From Sphingosinicella microcystinivorans (GTDB lineage Bacteria > Pseudomonadota > Alphaproteobacteria > Sphingomonadales > Sphingomonadaceae), in NCBI RefSeq assembly GCF_027941835.1, contig NZ_CP116005.1, positions 1,255,501-1,319,500 on the forward strand: a DNA stretch of 64,000 nt. The letters are read 5' to 3'. The notes beneath the pieces are model-generated. The model was given only the letters and a program-made list of their open reading frames with translations. It was not told the origin of the DNA and searched no databases. The translations under genes and the position numbers were made by a program. The stretch's first letter is position 1. Each line of letters begins with the position of its first letter. Of this stretch, positions 24,742 to 32,437 are shown in pieces.

Positions 24742-25195
24742 GAACATGACTGCCTGTCCGTGCTCACACGGGCAGACCTCGCAGAATCTCTGGCTGTCGC
24801 CAAGCCAAAAACACCAAAAACGAACGGGTTAGCCGCTTAATGTATCTGCTTTGAGCGGCTTCTATATTTCCAGTGAATCCTCAAAACCACGCTCGCGCTT
24901 TGGCCGCACATTCTTGTGACCTCTGCACAGCGAACAGGAACACGGACGGCAACGACCGTCTACCGCCGCGTGATCCTCAACAGGTTTGCTAAGGGCCTTG
25001 CCCTCGCGCCAGCAAGGTAAGTGGAACCGTCCGGAGTGGTATCCCCAACCTTCCGCGCCCCCAAGGGGCTTGTGCAGGCCGGGTGATCCCTCCACCCCGG
25101 TCGCCCTTGCTCGTTGCTACCCCAGTCTCGGCGACGGCCAGAAGGTCAGGCGCGGCGTTCCGCTTCGCTGACCTTCAGACCCGAGGATCAGAGAC
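24742..25195. other. Gene-free structured leader before ardA
   Basis: This 454-base stretch holds no supportable gene. It begins with a hairpin (CTGTCCGTG near 24755 pairing with CACGGGCAG) downstream of the ardA fragment. Toward ardA it contains several self-complementary runs, the strongest being GAAGGTCAG (25141-25149) with CTGACCTTC (25168-25176), ending 20 bases before the ardA ATG. A long structured leader suggests ardA is controlled at RNA or single-strand level, as known for ssDNA promoters of some plasmid ardA genes. Confidence 0.45.
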
Positions 25196-25726
25196 ATGAC
25201 CAACCTTTCCGACAGCAATCCCCGCATCTATGTCGCCTGCCTTGCTGCCTACAATAACGGCTATCTGCATGGGGCTTGGATCGACGCGGATCAGGATGCG
25301 GACGAAATCAGGGACGAGATTGCGGCTATGCTCGCACGATCCCCCATCGAGCACGCGGAGGAATATGCCATCCATGATTATGAGGGCTTCGAGGGCATCA
25401 CGATCAGCGAATATGCCGGCATCGAAACCGTGGCACGCATGGGCGCTTTCATCGCCGAGTATGGCGCGCTAGGCGCTGGCCTGCTGGATCAGTGCGACGA
25501 TGACATGGACCAAGCCGAAACCGCCTTGCGGGACTGCTATCACGGCCAGTTCGCCAGCCTTGCCGACTTCATGGAGGATTTGACCGCTGAAAGCGGCACT
25601 ACAATCCCCGAGGCGCTGCGCTACTACATTGATTGGAAAGCAATGGCCCGTGACGCTGAAATGAACGGCGAGTTTTTCACAGTCGAAACCGCACATGACG
25701 AGGTGCATGTGTTTTCCAGCCAATGA
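25196..25726 (+). CDS. ardA: Antirestriction protein ArdA
   Basis: The protein has 176 residues and is strongly acidic. It begins with NPRIYVACLAAYNNGYLHGAW, the ArdA opening, and carries ISEYAGIETVARMGAFIAEYG, the family core. ArdA mimics B-form DNA and blocks type I restriction enzymes, protecting the ICE when it enters a host. Here it shares the element with a complete type I RM system, so the two could interact. A GC hairpin follows. A fragment of a second ardA lies upstream. Confidence 0.95.
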   Translation: MTNLSDSNPRIYVACLAAYNNGYLHGAWIDADQDADEIRDEIAAMLARSPIEHAEEYAIHDYEGFEGITISEYAGIETVARMGAFIAEYGALGAGLLDQCDDDMDQAETALRDCYHGQFASLADFMEDLTAESGTTIPEALRYYIDWKAMARDAEMNGEFFTVETAHDEVHVFSSQ

Positions 25727-25741
25727 AAGCCGGAGCGCCTT

Positions 25742-25759
25742 GCCCGCGCTTTTGCGGGC
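25742..25759 (+). terminator. Hairpin after ardA
   Basis: GCCCGC (25742-25747) and GCGGGC (25754-25759) flank a GCTTTT loop, 16 bases after the ardA stop. The outer bases extend the stem imperfectly. No clean U-tract follows. Confidence 0.5.
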
Positions 25760-25926
25760 GGGCGTCTCGCGGAATCATCAAAATAGTGTTAATCAGAAGA
25801 CAACCGAGAATGATCGGGTTGGCCGCTCAACGTATCTGCTTTGCGCGGCTTCCATATTTCCAGCGATCTTTGAACCTCTGGGGGCTGGGCGCTGCCTTGC
25901 GCGCCCCGGCTTTGGGAGGTGACGCC

Positions 25927-26142
25927 ATGCTTAGCATCGACTGGCGTTTGCCGGCGGCATACAGACACGCGAAGCATATTCCGGCCGCCGGTTTCGCTTG
26001 GGAATATCTGCGCCGGAATGACGATTATCGTCAGGCGTTCCAGACCATCGCACTGACCGGGGGACCGTCCGGCCGCGACCTTGAAGCGTTCGCGGATCGC
26101 TGGGGGTTGCGATTTCCCGTGCGATCCCGACGCGCCGTATGA
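25927..26142 (+). CDS. DUF6499 domain (N-terminal half of a split regulator)
   Basis: From the ATG at 25927, behind a GGGAGGTG ribosome site, 71 residues encode the DUF6499 domain: IDWRLPAAYRHAKHIPAAGFAWEYLRRNDDYRQAF. The frame then ends with off-family residues (VRSRRAV). In relatives this domain is fused to a DUF2285 region by a sequence like RWGLRF-x-DPDAP. Here that continuation is in the next frame, so a single extra base near 26124 appears to have split one gene into two. Confidence 0.7.
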   Translation: MLSIDWRLPAAYRHAKHIPAAGFAWEYLRRNDDYRQAFQTIALTGGPSGRDLEAFADRWGLRFPVRSRRAV

Positions 26143-26710
26143 CCGGCCGCCACCAATCTGGAGTCCTAGCCTTCATCCGCAAGCGGTGATGCTCTCGCCG
26201 GTCGAGCATAAGAACGGTGACACCGAACCAATATTGACGCTGGCTCATCTCGCCGCCCTCGACCTGCGCCGCGCTGCCGATGGCTGGCATGGTATCTGGC
26301 AGGTGGATGGCGTGGCACATCAATTCTGGCTGCCCGAGGCGGTGCCCGACGCAGCCGCTTTCTATGCCGTCACCCTGCCGATGGATTCCTTTCTGGAGCT
26401 GCGCGCCCACGCTGCGCGCCGTCTTTGGCGGTCCCTCAATGGCCGCGCGCCCGGTCCCGACTTCCGGGCCGTTCCTGCCCAACTCCGGCAATGGCATATC
26501 CTGTCCCTGCGCGCGCTCGACGCCCGACTACGCGGAGAAAGCTATCGCACCATCGCCGAAGTCCTGCTCGGCTTTCGCGGCTCCAAGGAGGATTTCGAGA
26601 ACGACCCGCGCAAGAACAAGGCTCGCCGTCTGGTTGCGCACGGCATAAAGATGATGTGCGGCGGCTATCGCCTGTTGCTCCACTACCCTATCAAGCCCGG
26701 CAAGCGTTGA
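26081..26710 (+). CDS. DUF2285 domain protein (C-terminal half of the split regulator)
   Basis: The frame gives 209 residues from the ATG at 26081, but homology starts only around CDPDAPYDRPPPIWSPSLHP, where the DUF6499 half leaves off. The C-terminal DUF2285 part shows LSLRALDARLRGESYRTIAEVL, KNKARRLVAHGIKMM and GYRLLLHYP. DUF2285 proteins occur throughout this ICE family and are presumed DNA-binding regulators. Whether the half is translated alone or by frameshifting is unknown. Confidence 0.72.
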   Translation: MKRSRIAGGCDFPCDPDAPYDRPPPIWSPSLHPQAVMLSPVEHKNGDTEPILTLAHLAALDLRRAADGWHGIWQVDGVAHQFWLPEAVPDAAAFYAVTLPMDSFLELRAHAARRLWRSLNGRAPGPDFRAVPAQLRQWHILSLRALDARLRGESYRTIAEVLLGFRGSKEDFENDPRKNKARRLVAHGIKMMCGGYRLLLHYPIKPGKR

Positions 26711-26730
26711 TCGTTAGCGAGCACCGTCTT

Positions 26731-26763
26731 GTTGCAAGTCGCAAACTTACTGCCAGTTGCAAC
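26731..26763. promoter_or_regulatory. Inverted repeat GTTGCAA / TTGCAAC
   Basis: GTTGCAA (26731-26737) and TTGCAAC (26757-26763) flank 19 bases that include a further AAACTT/AGTT run. The site lies 20 bases after the DUF2285 stop, within a 266-base gene-free stretch before the GNAT gene. It is a candidate operator; no regulator was matched to it. The rest of the stretch to 26976 shows nothing else. Confidence 0.4.
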
Positions 26764-26976
26764 AAAGAGGTGCGATACGAAAAGAGCCGGAAAGCCAGCC
26801 CTCGGGGAAATGTTGCGGACTTTAGAATTCCTACGAGAATTTCAGCAAGAATGGAGTGGAGCTAACAGACTGCTTCATGTGTCAAGAACGGCAAGGCGGC
26901 TGCTCAACTGAATAACTCGTTGCGCAATCCATGGTTTCGCACGACCATGCCGTAAATTTATTTTGAGGAATTTTCC

Positions 26977-27510
26977 ATGACCTTACTAAAGACGCTGCGT
27001 TTGATTCTCAGTCCTTGCGCCCCGGTGGATCGTGTTAACTTCATCCAGCTAGAGCTTGACCCAGAAGTGATGCGGTTTCTTAACAATGGTGCGGTTGATC
27101 ATGACAGGATCGATTCGACGACCGCGCCATTTCTCATGCCACGAGGAACCGAGCCGAACGTCTGGACAGCGCGACGCAATGCGGATGACGAGTTCGTCGG
27201 CTGGTTCTGCTTGTTGCCGAAAGGGAGGGCGTTAGCTGAGATCGGATATCGACTGCGCCGGGAAGCTTGGGGGCAGGGGCTGGCAACTGAAGGAGCTTTG
27301 GCTCTTATCGGTTGGGGCTTCGAGGTCGCGGGATATGACAAGATTGTGGCCAATACAATGGCGGTCAACCAAGGGTCGCGCCGTGTAATGGAGAAGGTTG
27401 GTATGAAACACACGCGGACGGATTTCTTGGATTTTCCCGACCCCATACCCGGCACGGAGCACGGCGAGGTAACGTATGAGTTGACCTGTTCAGAATGGGC
27501 CAACAATTGA
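26977..27510 (+). CDS. GNAT family N-acetyltransferase (RimJ/RimL type)
   Basis: The protein has 177 residues. Acetyltransf_3 features are present: LRLILSPCAPVDRVNF at the start, EIGYRLRREAWGQGLATEGA holding the acetyl-CoA loop (Q/RxxGxG/A-like), and NQGSRRVMEKVGM. The substrate is unknown; relatives acetylate ribosomal proteins, small molecules or drugs. GC is lower than in neighbouring backbone genes and it sits between the two DUF2285 genes, so it is cargo. Confidence 0.83.
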   Translation: MTLLKTLRLILSPCAPVDRVNFIQLELDPEVMRFLNNGAVDHDRIDSTTAPFLMPRGTEPNVWTARRNADDEFVGWFCLLPKGRALAEIGYRLRREAWGQGLATEGALALIGWGFEVAGYDKIVANTMAVNQGSRRVMEKVGMKHTRTDFLDFPDPIPGTEHGEVTYELTCSEWANN

Positions 27511-27637
27511 GGGGCATATCAGCTTTTAGGACGCGACAAAGCCACTCGAAACGTCAGCGATTAGGTCGATTCCTGTCGGTCAGATATCGTAAAATTCCTA
27601 AGCCTGCGAGGTGAAGTAAGCTGAAAACCGCCGATGC

Positions 27638-27931
27638 TCACGCCTTGTTAGCTGCCGCCTGTTCCAGAATCTTCCTATAGCCCTCATGCGAAAGCCATTG
27701 CGCGCGTTCGAGATGGCTTTGCCAGCAACGATAGGTCCGAAGTTCCTCGGCAGCCGGATCGCGGTGAAGCACGATCCGCGCGACTTCTTTCCAGTCCGCG
27801 CCCTCGGCCTTGGCATCCAGCAAGCGTAGATAGGTCACGAAATGCCGTTCGTCATAGACGGTTATGGTGTCGCCGGTCGGCGCTTCGTCGTCCACATCGG
27901 GATCGAGTTCGACAGGAACCCGCATAGTCAT
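27638..27931 (-). CDS. DUF2285 family protein
   Basis: The ATG at 27931 (MTMRVPVELD) gives 97 residues. The DUF2285 core is clear: ITVYDERHFVTYLRLLDA, ADWKEVARIVLHRDP and HLERAQWLSHEGYRKIL. It is transcribed toward the GNAT gene and away from alpA-repA. A start 14 codons upstream is possible. This small stand-alone type is a common backbone protein of alphaproteobacterial ICEs, likely a regulator. Confidence 0.8.
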   Translation of the reverse strand: MTMRVPVELDPDVDDEAPTGDTITVYDERHFVTYLRLLDAKAEGADWKEVARIVLHRDPAAEELRTYRCWQSHLERAQWLSHEGYRKILEQAAANKA

Positions 27932-28381
27932 TCCCCGTATCTGAGAGAGCTTGTCTGCGGTGCGCCCCCGCAAACGATTCTCTCTGACTCTTGGTGATCG
28001 GGGAGTTAGTAACCGTCACGAAACGGCCCCATGGCCTTTAGCTCGGAAAGCCTGTTGTATACGCCACAGGCTCCCCGACCATAGGTCAAGGAGTTGGTGC
28101 CGTTCTGGCTGGCACCGGCCATTCGTGAGGGGTTACTACGCCCCAGAGCAGCGCGTCTGCTCCACTCACAATCTTAGCCGAGCCGCGCGCGAATGTCTTT
28201 GCCTTTTCGGCGCGACACCGCGACGGGCGGCTGAAATCCCTCGACCGCGCAGCGCCCCGAAGGGGGGTGCCGTCAACGCATAGGCGCAAATGCGGCACGC
28301 TACGCGCCGCCGATCCCCCGCCATGGTTCGCCACAGTCCGCTGCCGCCCCCCGGCAGCCCATTCCCGACTGGAGGTGATCC
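27932..28381. other. Gene-free control region between DUF2285 and the alpA-repA operon
   Basis: No gene is supported in these 450 bases. Inverted repeats present are AGCCTGT (28049-28055) with ACAGGCT (28066-28072), and GGTGCC with GGCACC near 28096-28117. The last 120 bases hold a 69-bp sequence repeated at 54962. With repA next to it, this region could hold the replication origin and the divergent promoters. Confidence 0.4.
28264..28332 (+). repeat. 69-bp dispersed repeat, copy 1 (before alpA)
   Basis: About 60 of 69 bases match 54962-55030. The core CGCATAGGCGCAAATGCGGC is identical, and GTGCCG/CGGCAC arms flank it as an inverted repeat. A shorter relative (CATAGGCGCA-rich) lies at 32389 upstream of the relaxase. 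Each copy precedes an ICE operon. Confidence 0.7.
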
Positions 28382-28651
28382 ATGCCCAACCCGCTTGCGG
28401 GCCTGCCGCCGCGCCTGTTGCGCACCAAGGAAGCCGCGCGCTTCCTCGGCATATCCATCCGCACCCTTGAGAAACATCGCACCTACGGCACCGGCCCGAC
28501 CTATCGCAAGGTCGGCGGGCGCGTCCTCTACACCGTCCGCGATCTGGAGGACTGGAGCGCGGCGGGCGAGCGCAAATCCACCCGCGACAAGACCGCCGGC
28601 ACTGTCTTTCCCGCGCGTCCGCTCACGCCCGAAGAACGGGACGAGTGCTAG
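28382..28651 (+). CDS. AlpA/MerR-like helix-turn-helix regulator
   Basis: The protein has 89 residues with a HTH_17 (excisionase-like) domain at 13-57: LLRTKEAARFLGISIRTLEKH and YRKVGGRVLYTVRDLEDW. Start at 28382 follows GGAGGTGATCC, a strong ribosome site. The gene ends one base before repA, so they are coupled. Such small proteins control excision or the transfer operon in ICEs. Confidence 0.87.
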   Translation: MPNPLAGLPPRLLRTKEAARFLGISIRTLEKHRTYGTGPTYRKVGGRVLYTVRDLEDWSAAGERKSTRDKTAGTVFPARPLTPEERDEC

Positions 28652-29728
28652 ATGCTGCGCGAGGACGATCACGCCCCCGCGCAGCCGACCGAGGACAGCG
28701 AGCGCAGCCGCCTAGACCCCTTCGTGGTTGCAACGGGCGATGCTCCGCCGCGCGACCAGCGCGATTTGATGGAACGGCCGTTCTTCTCGCTGGCGAAGAC
28801 CCCGCGCACCAAGCCGATTCTCTACAAGGCCGCCGACATAGAGGTGCAGGTGTTCGGGATGCCCGAGCATGGCATGGCGACCATATGGGACGCCGATGTA
28901 CTGATATGGGCGGCCTCGCAGATCGTTGCGGCCGAGAACAACGGCCTCACCACGTCGCGCTTTGTCCGCTTTACCCCCTACCATCTGTTGCGCGCCATCG
29001 GGCGGCCGACCGGCAATCACCAATACCGGCTTCTGAAAGCCGCGCTGGCGCGGCTGCAATCGACGGTCATCGCCACCACCATCCGCAACGGCCCGCATTG
29101 GCGACGCCGGCAATTCTCATGGATCAACGAGTGGGAGGAAATGACGACGCGCGCCGGCCGCGTCGAGGGCATGGAGTTCGTCCTGCCCGAATGGTTCTAC
29201 AACAGCGTCATCGACCGCTCGCTGGTCCTGACCATCGACCCGGCCTATTTCCGGCTGACTGGCGGCATCGAGCGATGGCTTTACCGCGTCGCCAGAAAGC
29301 ACGCCGGGCACCAGCGCCACGGCTGGATTTTCGAGGTCGCGCACCTTCACCAGAAATCCGGCAGCCTCGCCCGGCCGTCCGACTTCGCGCTGGATCTGCG
29401 CCGGATCGCGGCCCGCCAGCAACTTCCCGGCTACCTGCTCCAGATCGAGCGGGAAGACGGCCGCGAACTGCTGCGCATCCGCCCCGAAAGCTCATCAACA
29501 GGCACTGTTGATAAGCCTGTTAATGCCATCGGCAGATCAGGCGCACGGGGTATCGGCACATCAGGCGCAGCACTATCGGCAGATCAGGCGCACGAACCGC
29601 AGCTAACGCTTTGGCCTGAAACGCGGAATCCGACCGCTAACTTATCTAACAGAGAATCTAACTCTTTTTCTTTGACGCGCGCGCAGGCGAAGCGTGGTGC
29701 CGGTTCTGCCCGAAGGGGCGAGCCATGA
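28652..29728 (+). CDS. repA: Replication initiator protein RepA (ICE type)
   Basis: The protein has 358 residues. The N-terminal two-thirds match RepA of Tn4371-like elements: DLMERPFFSLAKTPRT, VFGMPEHGMATIWDADVLIWAAS and YRLLKAALARLQSTVIATTIR. Two winged-helix domains are expected. In ICEs it supports replication of the excised circle. The last 80 residues are low-complexity and not conserved. The parA gene often found next is absent; DUF2840 follows after a 58-base gap. Confidence 0.87.
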   Translation: MLREDDHAPAQPTEDSERSRLDPFVVATGDAPPRDQRDLMERPFFSLAKTPRTKPILYKAADIEVQVFGMPEHGMATIWDADVLIWAASQIVAAENNGLTTSRFVRFTPYHLLRAIGRPTGNHQYRLLKAALARLQSTVIATTIRNGPHWRRRQFSWINEWEEMTTRAGRVEGMEFVLPEWFYNSVIDRSLVLTIDPAYFRLTGGIERWLYRVARKHAGHQRHGWIFEVAHLHQKSGSLARPSDFALDLRRIAARQQLPGYLLQIEREDGRELLRIRPESSSTGTVDKPVNAIGRSGARGIGTSGAALSADQAHEPQLTLWPETRNPTANLSNRESNSFSLTRAQAKRGAGSARRGEP

Positions 29729-29786
29729 GGGCCGCGCTCGACGCGCTGTGCCCGCGCAGCCCCCAGCACATCCCCGGAGACGAACA

Positions 29787-30305
29787 ATGACCCGTCGCGC
29801 CCACCGCAGCGCGCACGGCCGTCCGCTGCCGGACGGGCCTGCGCCCTTCACCACATTGGTCGAGCTGACCTTCGAGAAACGCAAGGTCGAGCACTGGATA
29901 CGCTTCGGCCGCAAGAGCTACGAGCAGATCATCGACCGCCGCCGCAGCGTCGTCGGCTTCGCGCCGGGCAGCGTCTTCGCCTTCGTCCGTTGGGCATCTG
30001 GCGAGCACGGCACTGTCGTTTCGCGCATCGACATTGTGCGCGCCATCGGGCGCGGCGAGCCGTTCCAGACATTGCCCTTCGTGCGCCCCGGTGGCGAAAT
30101 CCTGTTGCGCCTCGACGGCTGGCCCAAGGTGCAGCGTGCGCTTGTAGCTATCGACGCCGTGGATGCGCTCGGCCTCGATCCGGCCGACGCCTCGCCGGAT
30201 CACTGGCGGCACGTCCACAACCGTTTGACTGCCAATCTGGAGCCGCACGCCTACACGCCCGAGCGACATGCCGCGTGGCTTCACCGCCGAAGGATCGAGC
30301 CATGA
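29787..30305 (+). CDS. DUF2840 family protein
   Basis: The protein has 172 residues beginning MTRRAHRSAHGRPLP. Conserved blocks are TTLVELTFEKRKVEHWIRFG and VVGFAPGSVFAFVRWASGE. DUF2840 is a conserved backbone protein of these ICEs with no known biochemical role, always next to the S26 peptidase. The 3' end overlaps traF by 4 nt. Confidence 0.85.
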   Translation: MTRRAHRSAHGRPLPDGPAPFTTLVELTFEKRKVEHWIRFGRKSYEQIIDRRRSVVGFAPGSVFAFVRWASGEHGTVVSRIDIVRAIGRGEPFQTLPFVRPGGEILLRLDGWPKVQRALVAIDAVDALGLDPADASPDHWRHVHNRLTANLEPHAYTPERHAAWLHRRRIEP

Positions 30306-30847
30306 CACGCCGCCGCACCCTTACGGTGACGGCGCTCGCCGCCATCGGCATCGCCGCCGCCAGCGCCGTCGATTGGCCCGTGAAACTCATCTGGAACGCC
30401 ACGGCCAGCGCGCCCATCGGCTTCTACACCGTCGAGCCGGCCGACGCGCTCGACGTGCCCGAGTTGGTCGCCATCATGCCGCCCGAACCGCTCGCCAGCT
30501 TCATGGTCGAGCGCGGCTATATCGCACGAGGCGTCCCGCTCTTGAAGCGCGTCTTGGGCCTGCCCGGACAGCGGGTTTGCCGAGCCGGCCGCACGATCAC
30601 GGTTGACGGGATCGAGATGGGCGAGGCGCTGGAGCGCGACAGCCTCGGCCGCGATCTGCCCGTCTGGCAGGGCTGCCGCGTCATCGGCGGCGACCAGCTT
30701 TTCCTCATGAATTGGGAAGTCCGCGACAGCCTCGACGGCCGTTATTTCGGACCCATCCCCGCAGATTCCGTCATCGGCCGAGCGGTTCCGCTCTGGACCG
30801 ATGAGGAAGGCGTCGGCCGCTACGAGTGGCGCGCGCCGACGCACTGA
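30302..30847 (+). CDS. traF: TraF-type S26 signal peptidase
   Basis: The protein has 181 residues with an N-terminal membrane segment (about 8-28). The catalytic serine lies in TASAPIGFY and the general-base lysine in VPLLKRVLGLPGQRVC; both match the TraF/S26C family. In RP4, TraF cleaves and cyclises the TrbC pilin, and a trbC is present in this ICE at 45979. It overlaps DUF2840 by 4 nt. Confidence 0.92.
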   Translation: MTRRRTLTVTALAAIGIAAASAVDWPVKLIWNATASAPIGFYTVEPADALDVPELVAIMPPEPLASFMVERGYIARGVPLLKRVLGLPGQRVCRAGRTITVDGIEMGEALERDSLGRDLPVWQGCRVIGGDQLFLMNWEVRDSLDGRYFGPIPADSVIGRAVPLWTDEEGVGRYEWRAPTH

Positions 30848-30883
30848 AACCACCCCCCGAGAACCAACCGCAGGAGATTTCCC

Positions 30884-31219
30884 ATGGCAGAAATAGGCAC
30901 CTTCACCCGCACCGAAACCGGCTATGCGGGAGAGCTTCATTCGTTCGGCCTCCACGAAAAGCTGTTCATCGTCCCGGCCAAGCCCAGCGACGTGAAAAAC
31001 GCGCCCGATTATCGCCTGCGCCTCGACAGCGAGGACGGGCCGGACGCAGGCCCCGCATGGAAAGACTCCAGTGAGAACGCTGGCGAGTTCGTGTCGATGC
31101 GATTGGAGGGACCGATCTTTCCGTTCCCGATCCGCGCCAAACTGTTCCAGTCCAACGACGACCCTTCGGTCTGGACCCTGCGTTGGAAGCACGCCCGGAA
31201 GATCGAGGATGAGGAATGA
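30884..31219 (+). CDS. DUF736 family protein
   Basis: The protein has 111 residues and starts MAEIGTFTRTETGYAGELHS, the DUF736 signature, followed by PDYRLRL and GPAWK motifs. The family is common on conjugative elements of alphaproteobacteria; no function is proven. The start follows a GGAG site. It overlaps the transglycosylase gene by 4 nt. Confidence 0.88.
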   Translation: MAEIGTFTRTETGYAGELHSFGLHEKLFIVPAKPSDVKNAPDYRLRLDSEDGPDAGPAWKDSSENAGEFVSMRLEGPIFPFPIRAKLFQSNDDPSVWTLRWKHARKIEDEE

Positions 31220-32124
31220 CGGCCGCGCGCGTCCGGCCCGCCATCCGGTCAAAGATCGGCATCCCTTTGTTCGCGGAAAAGCCGTCTCATCCCTTCGTCC
31301 CGCTCGGCGACCAGACGGCCGGCGCGCGCAGCGAAGGTCAGGGGCGGCCATCGGCCGGCGCTTGCGCCTTGCCCTTGACCGCAGCGAGCACGCTGGCAGG
31401 CTGGCGGCAAAGCGGAGACAGGCCGGCATGGCATTATGCCGTCCTGCTGCTGGCGGGGGCGCTTTCCGTCTGCACCGGATCGGGCGTCGCTGTCGCGCAA
31501 TCCGCGCCCGTCGAGCGCCCGACCGCCGCCCATCCCTATGCGGCGCACATCGCCGAGGCGTCGCAGCGTTTCGGCATCCCCGAGCACTGGATTCGCGCCG
31601 TGCTGCGCGCCGAAAGCGCGGGCGATGTGCGCGCCATATCGTCAGCCGGGGCGATGGGATTGATGCAGGTGATGCCCGACACATGGGCGGGCCTGCGCGT
31701 CCGCCATGGCCTCGGCCGTGATCCCTACGACCCGCGCGACAACATCCTCGCAGGCACCGCCTATCTGCGCGAGATGTTCGACCGCTACGGCAATGTCGCG
31801 GCGATGCTGGCGGCCTATAACGCCGGCCCCGGCCGCTATGACGAGCACCGCGCGACGGGCCGCCCGCTTCCCGCCGAAACCCGCGCCTATGTCGCCGCGC
31901 TCGCCCCGATCCTTGGCGGCGCGGCTCCATCGGATGCGCCGTTGCAACCACCGGCACCGCCGCCCGATTGGCGCGAGGCACCGCTATTCGTCATGCGCCC
32001 GGACGACACGCGAGCTGCCGCCGCGCCGCTGTCCGAGGCGCAATCCGGCGACGGCCGCGCCCGTGCGGAGCCGCAGGACGGCAGCATTTTCGTGGCGAGC
32101 GCCAGCGACGGGGGAACGCCATGA
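31216..32124 (+). CDS. Lytic transglycosylase of the conjugation system
   Basis: The protein has 302 residues. A long N-terminal part with a hydrophobic stretch (AVLLLAGALSVCTG) leads to a signal-like AVAQSAP. The SLT domain (about 105-225) has the catalytic Glu in VLRAESAGDVRAIS and the GAMGLMQVMPDTW motif, then YLREMFDRYGNVAAMLAAYNAGPGRYD. Such enzymes open peptidoglycan for the T4SS channel. The first 70 residues may come from an upstream start beyond the true one. Confidence 0.9.
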   Translation: MTAARVRPAIRSKIGIPLFAEKPSHPFVPLGDQTAGARSEGQGRPSAGACALPLTAASTLAGWRQSGDRPAWHYAVLLLAGALSVCTGSGVAVAQSAPVERPTAAHPYAAHIAEASQRFGIPEHWIRAVLRAESAGDVRAISSAGAMGLMQVMPDTWAGLRVRHGLGRDPYDPRDNILAGTAYLREMFDRYGNVAAMLAAYNAGPGRYDEHRATGRPLPAETRAYVAALAPILGGAAPSDAPLQPPAPPPDWREAPLFVMRPDDTRAAAAPLSEAQSGDGRARAEPQDGSIFVASASDGGTP

Positions 32125-32437
32125 AGGCGGCGTTCCCGCGCTCGGCGGTTTTGGTTTTGGCATCCGGTCGGGCAGGTTTGCGCCCGGCAGGATTCCCGGC
32201 AGGAGGGGCAGAAAAGACAGAAAGGGCGGAGGGCAAGATTAAAGAAGACGGCACCATGTCGGGCCGCTTCTGGAAATTGTTGTTGTCTGCACACTGGTTA
32301 GGTGGCCGGTTCCGGCACCATGGTTTTGAGGGGCCGCGTGCCGCGATTTTGCGCAAAGCCTTGGCTTTGCAGGGTTTCAAGCGGCACCATAGGCGCAGAT
32401 CGGCGGTTTTCCGGCGGTTTGGGCTGGAGTCGCGCCC
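32125..32437. other. Intergenic region before the relaxase; candidate oriT
   Basis: No gene is supported here. The strongest structure is the perfect inverted repeat GCAAAGCC-TT-GGCTTTGC at 32353-32370, 68 bases upstream of the relaxase ATG. A relative of the CATAGGCGCA repeat follows at 32389. Relaxase genes commonly sit beside oriT with a hairpin near nic, so this is the best oriT candidate. The nic base is not identified. Confidence 0.45.

Noticed and set aside
24862..25095. A 77-residue minus-strand frame before ardA
   Set aside because: No family and it overlaps strongly self-complementary leader sequence.
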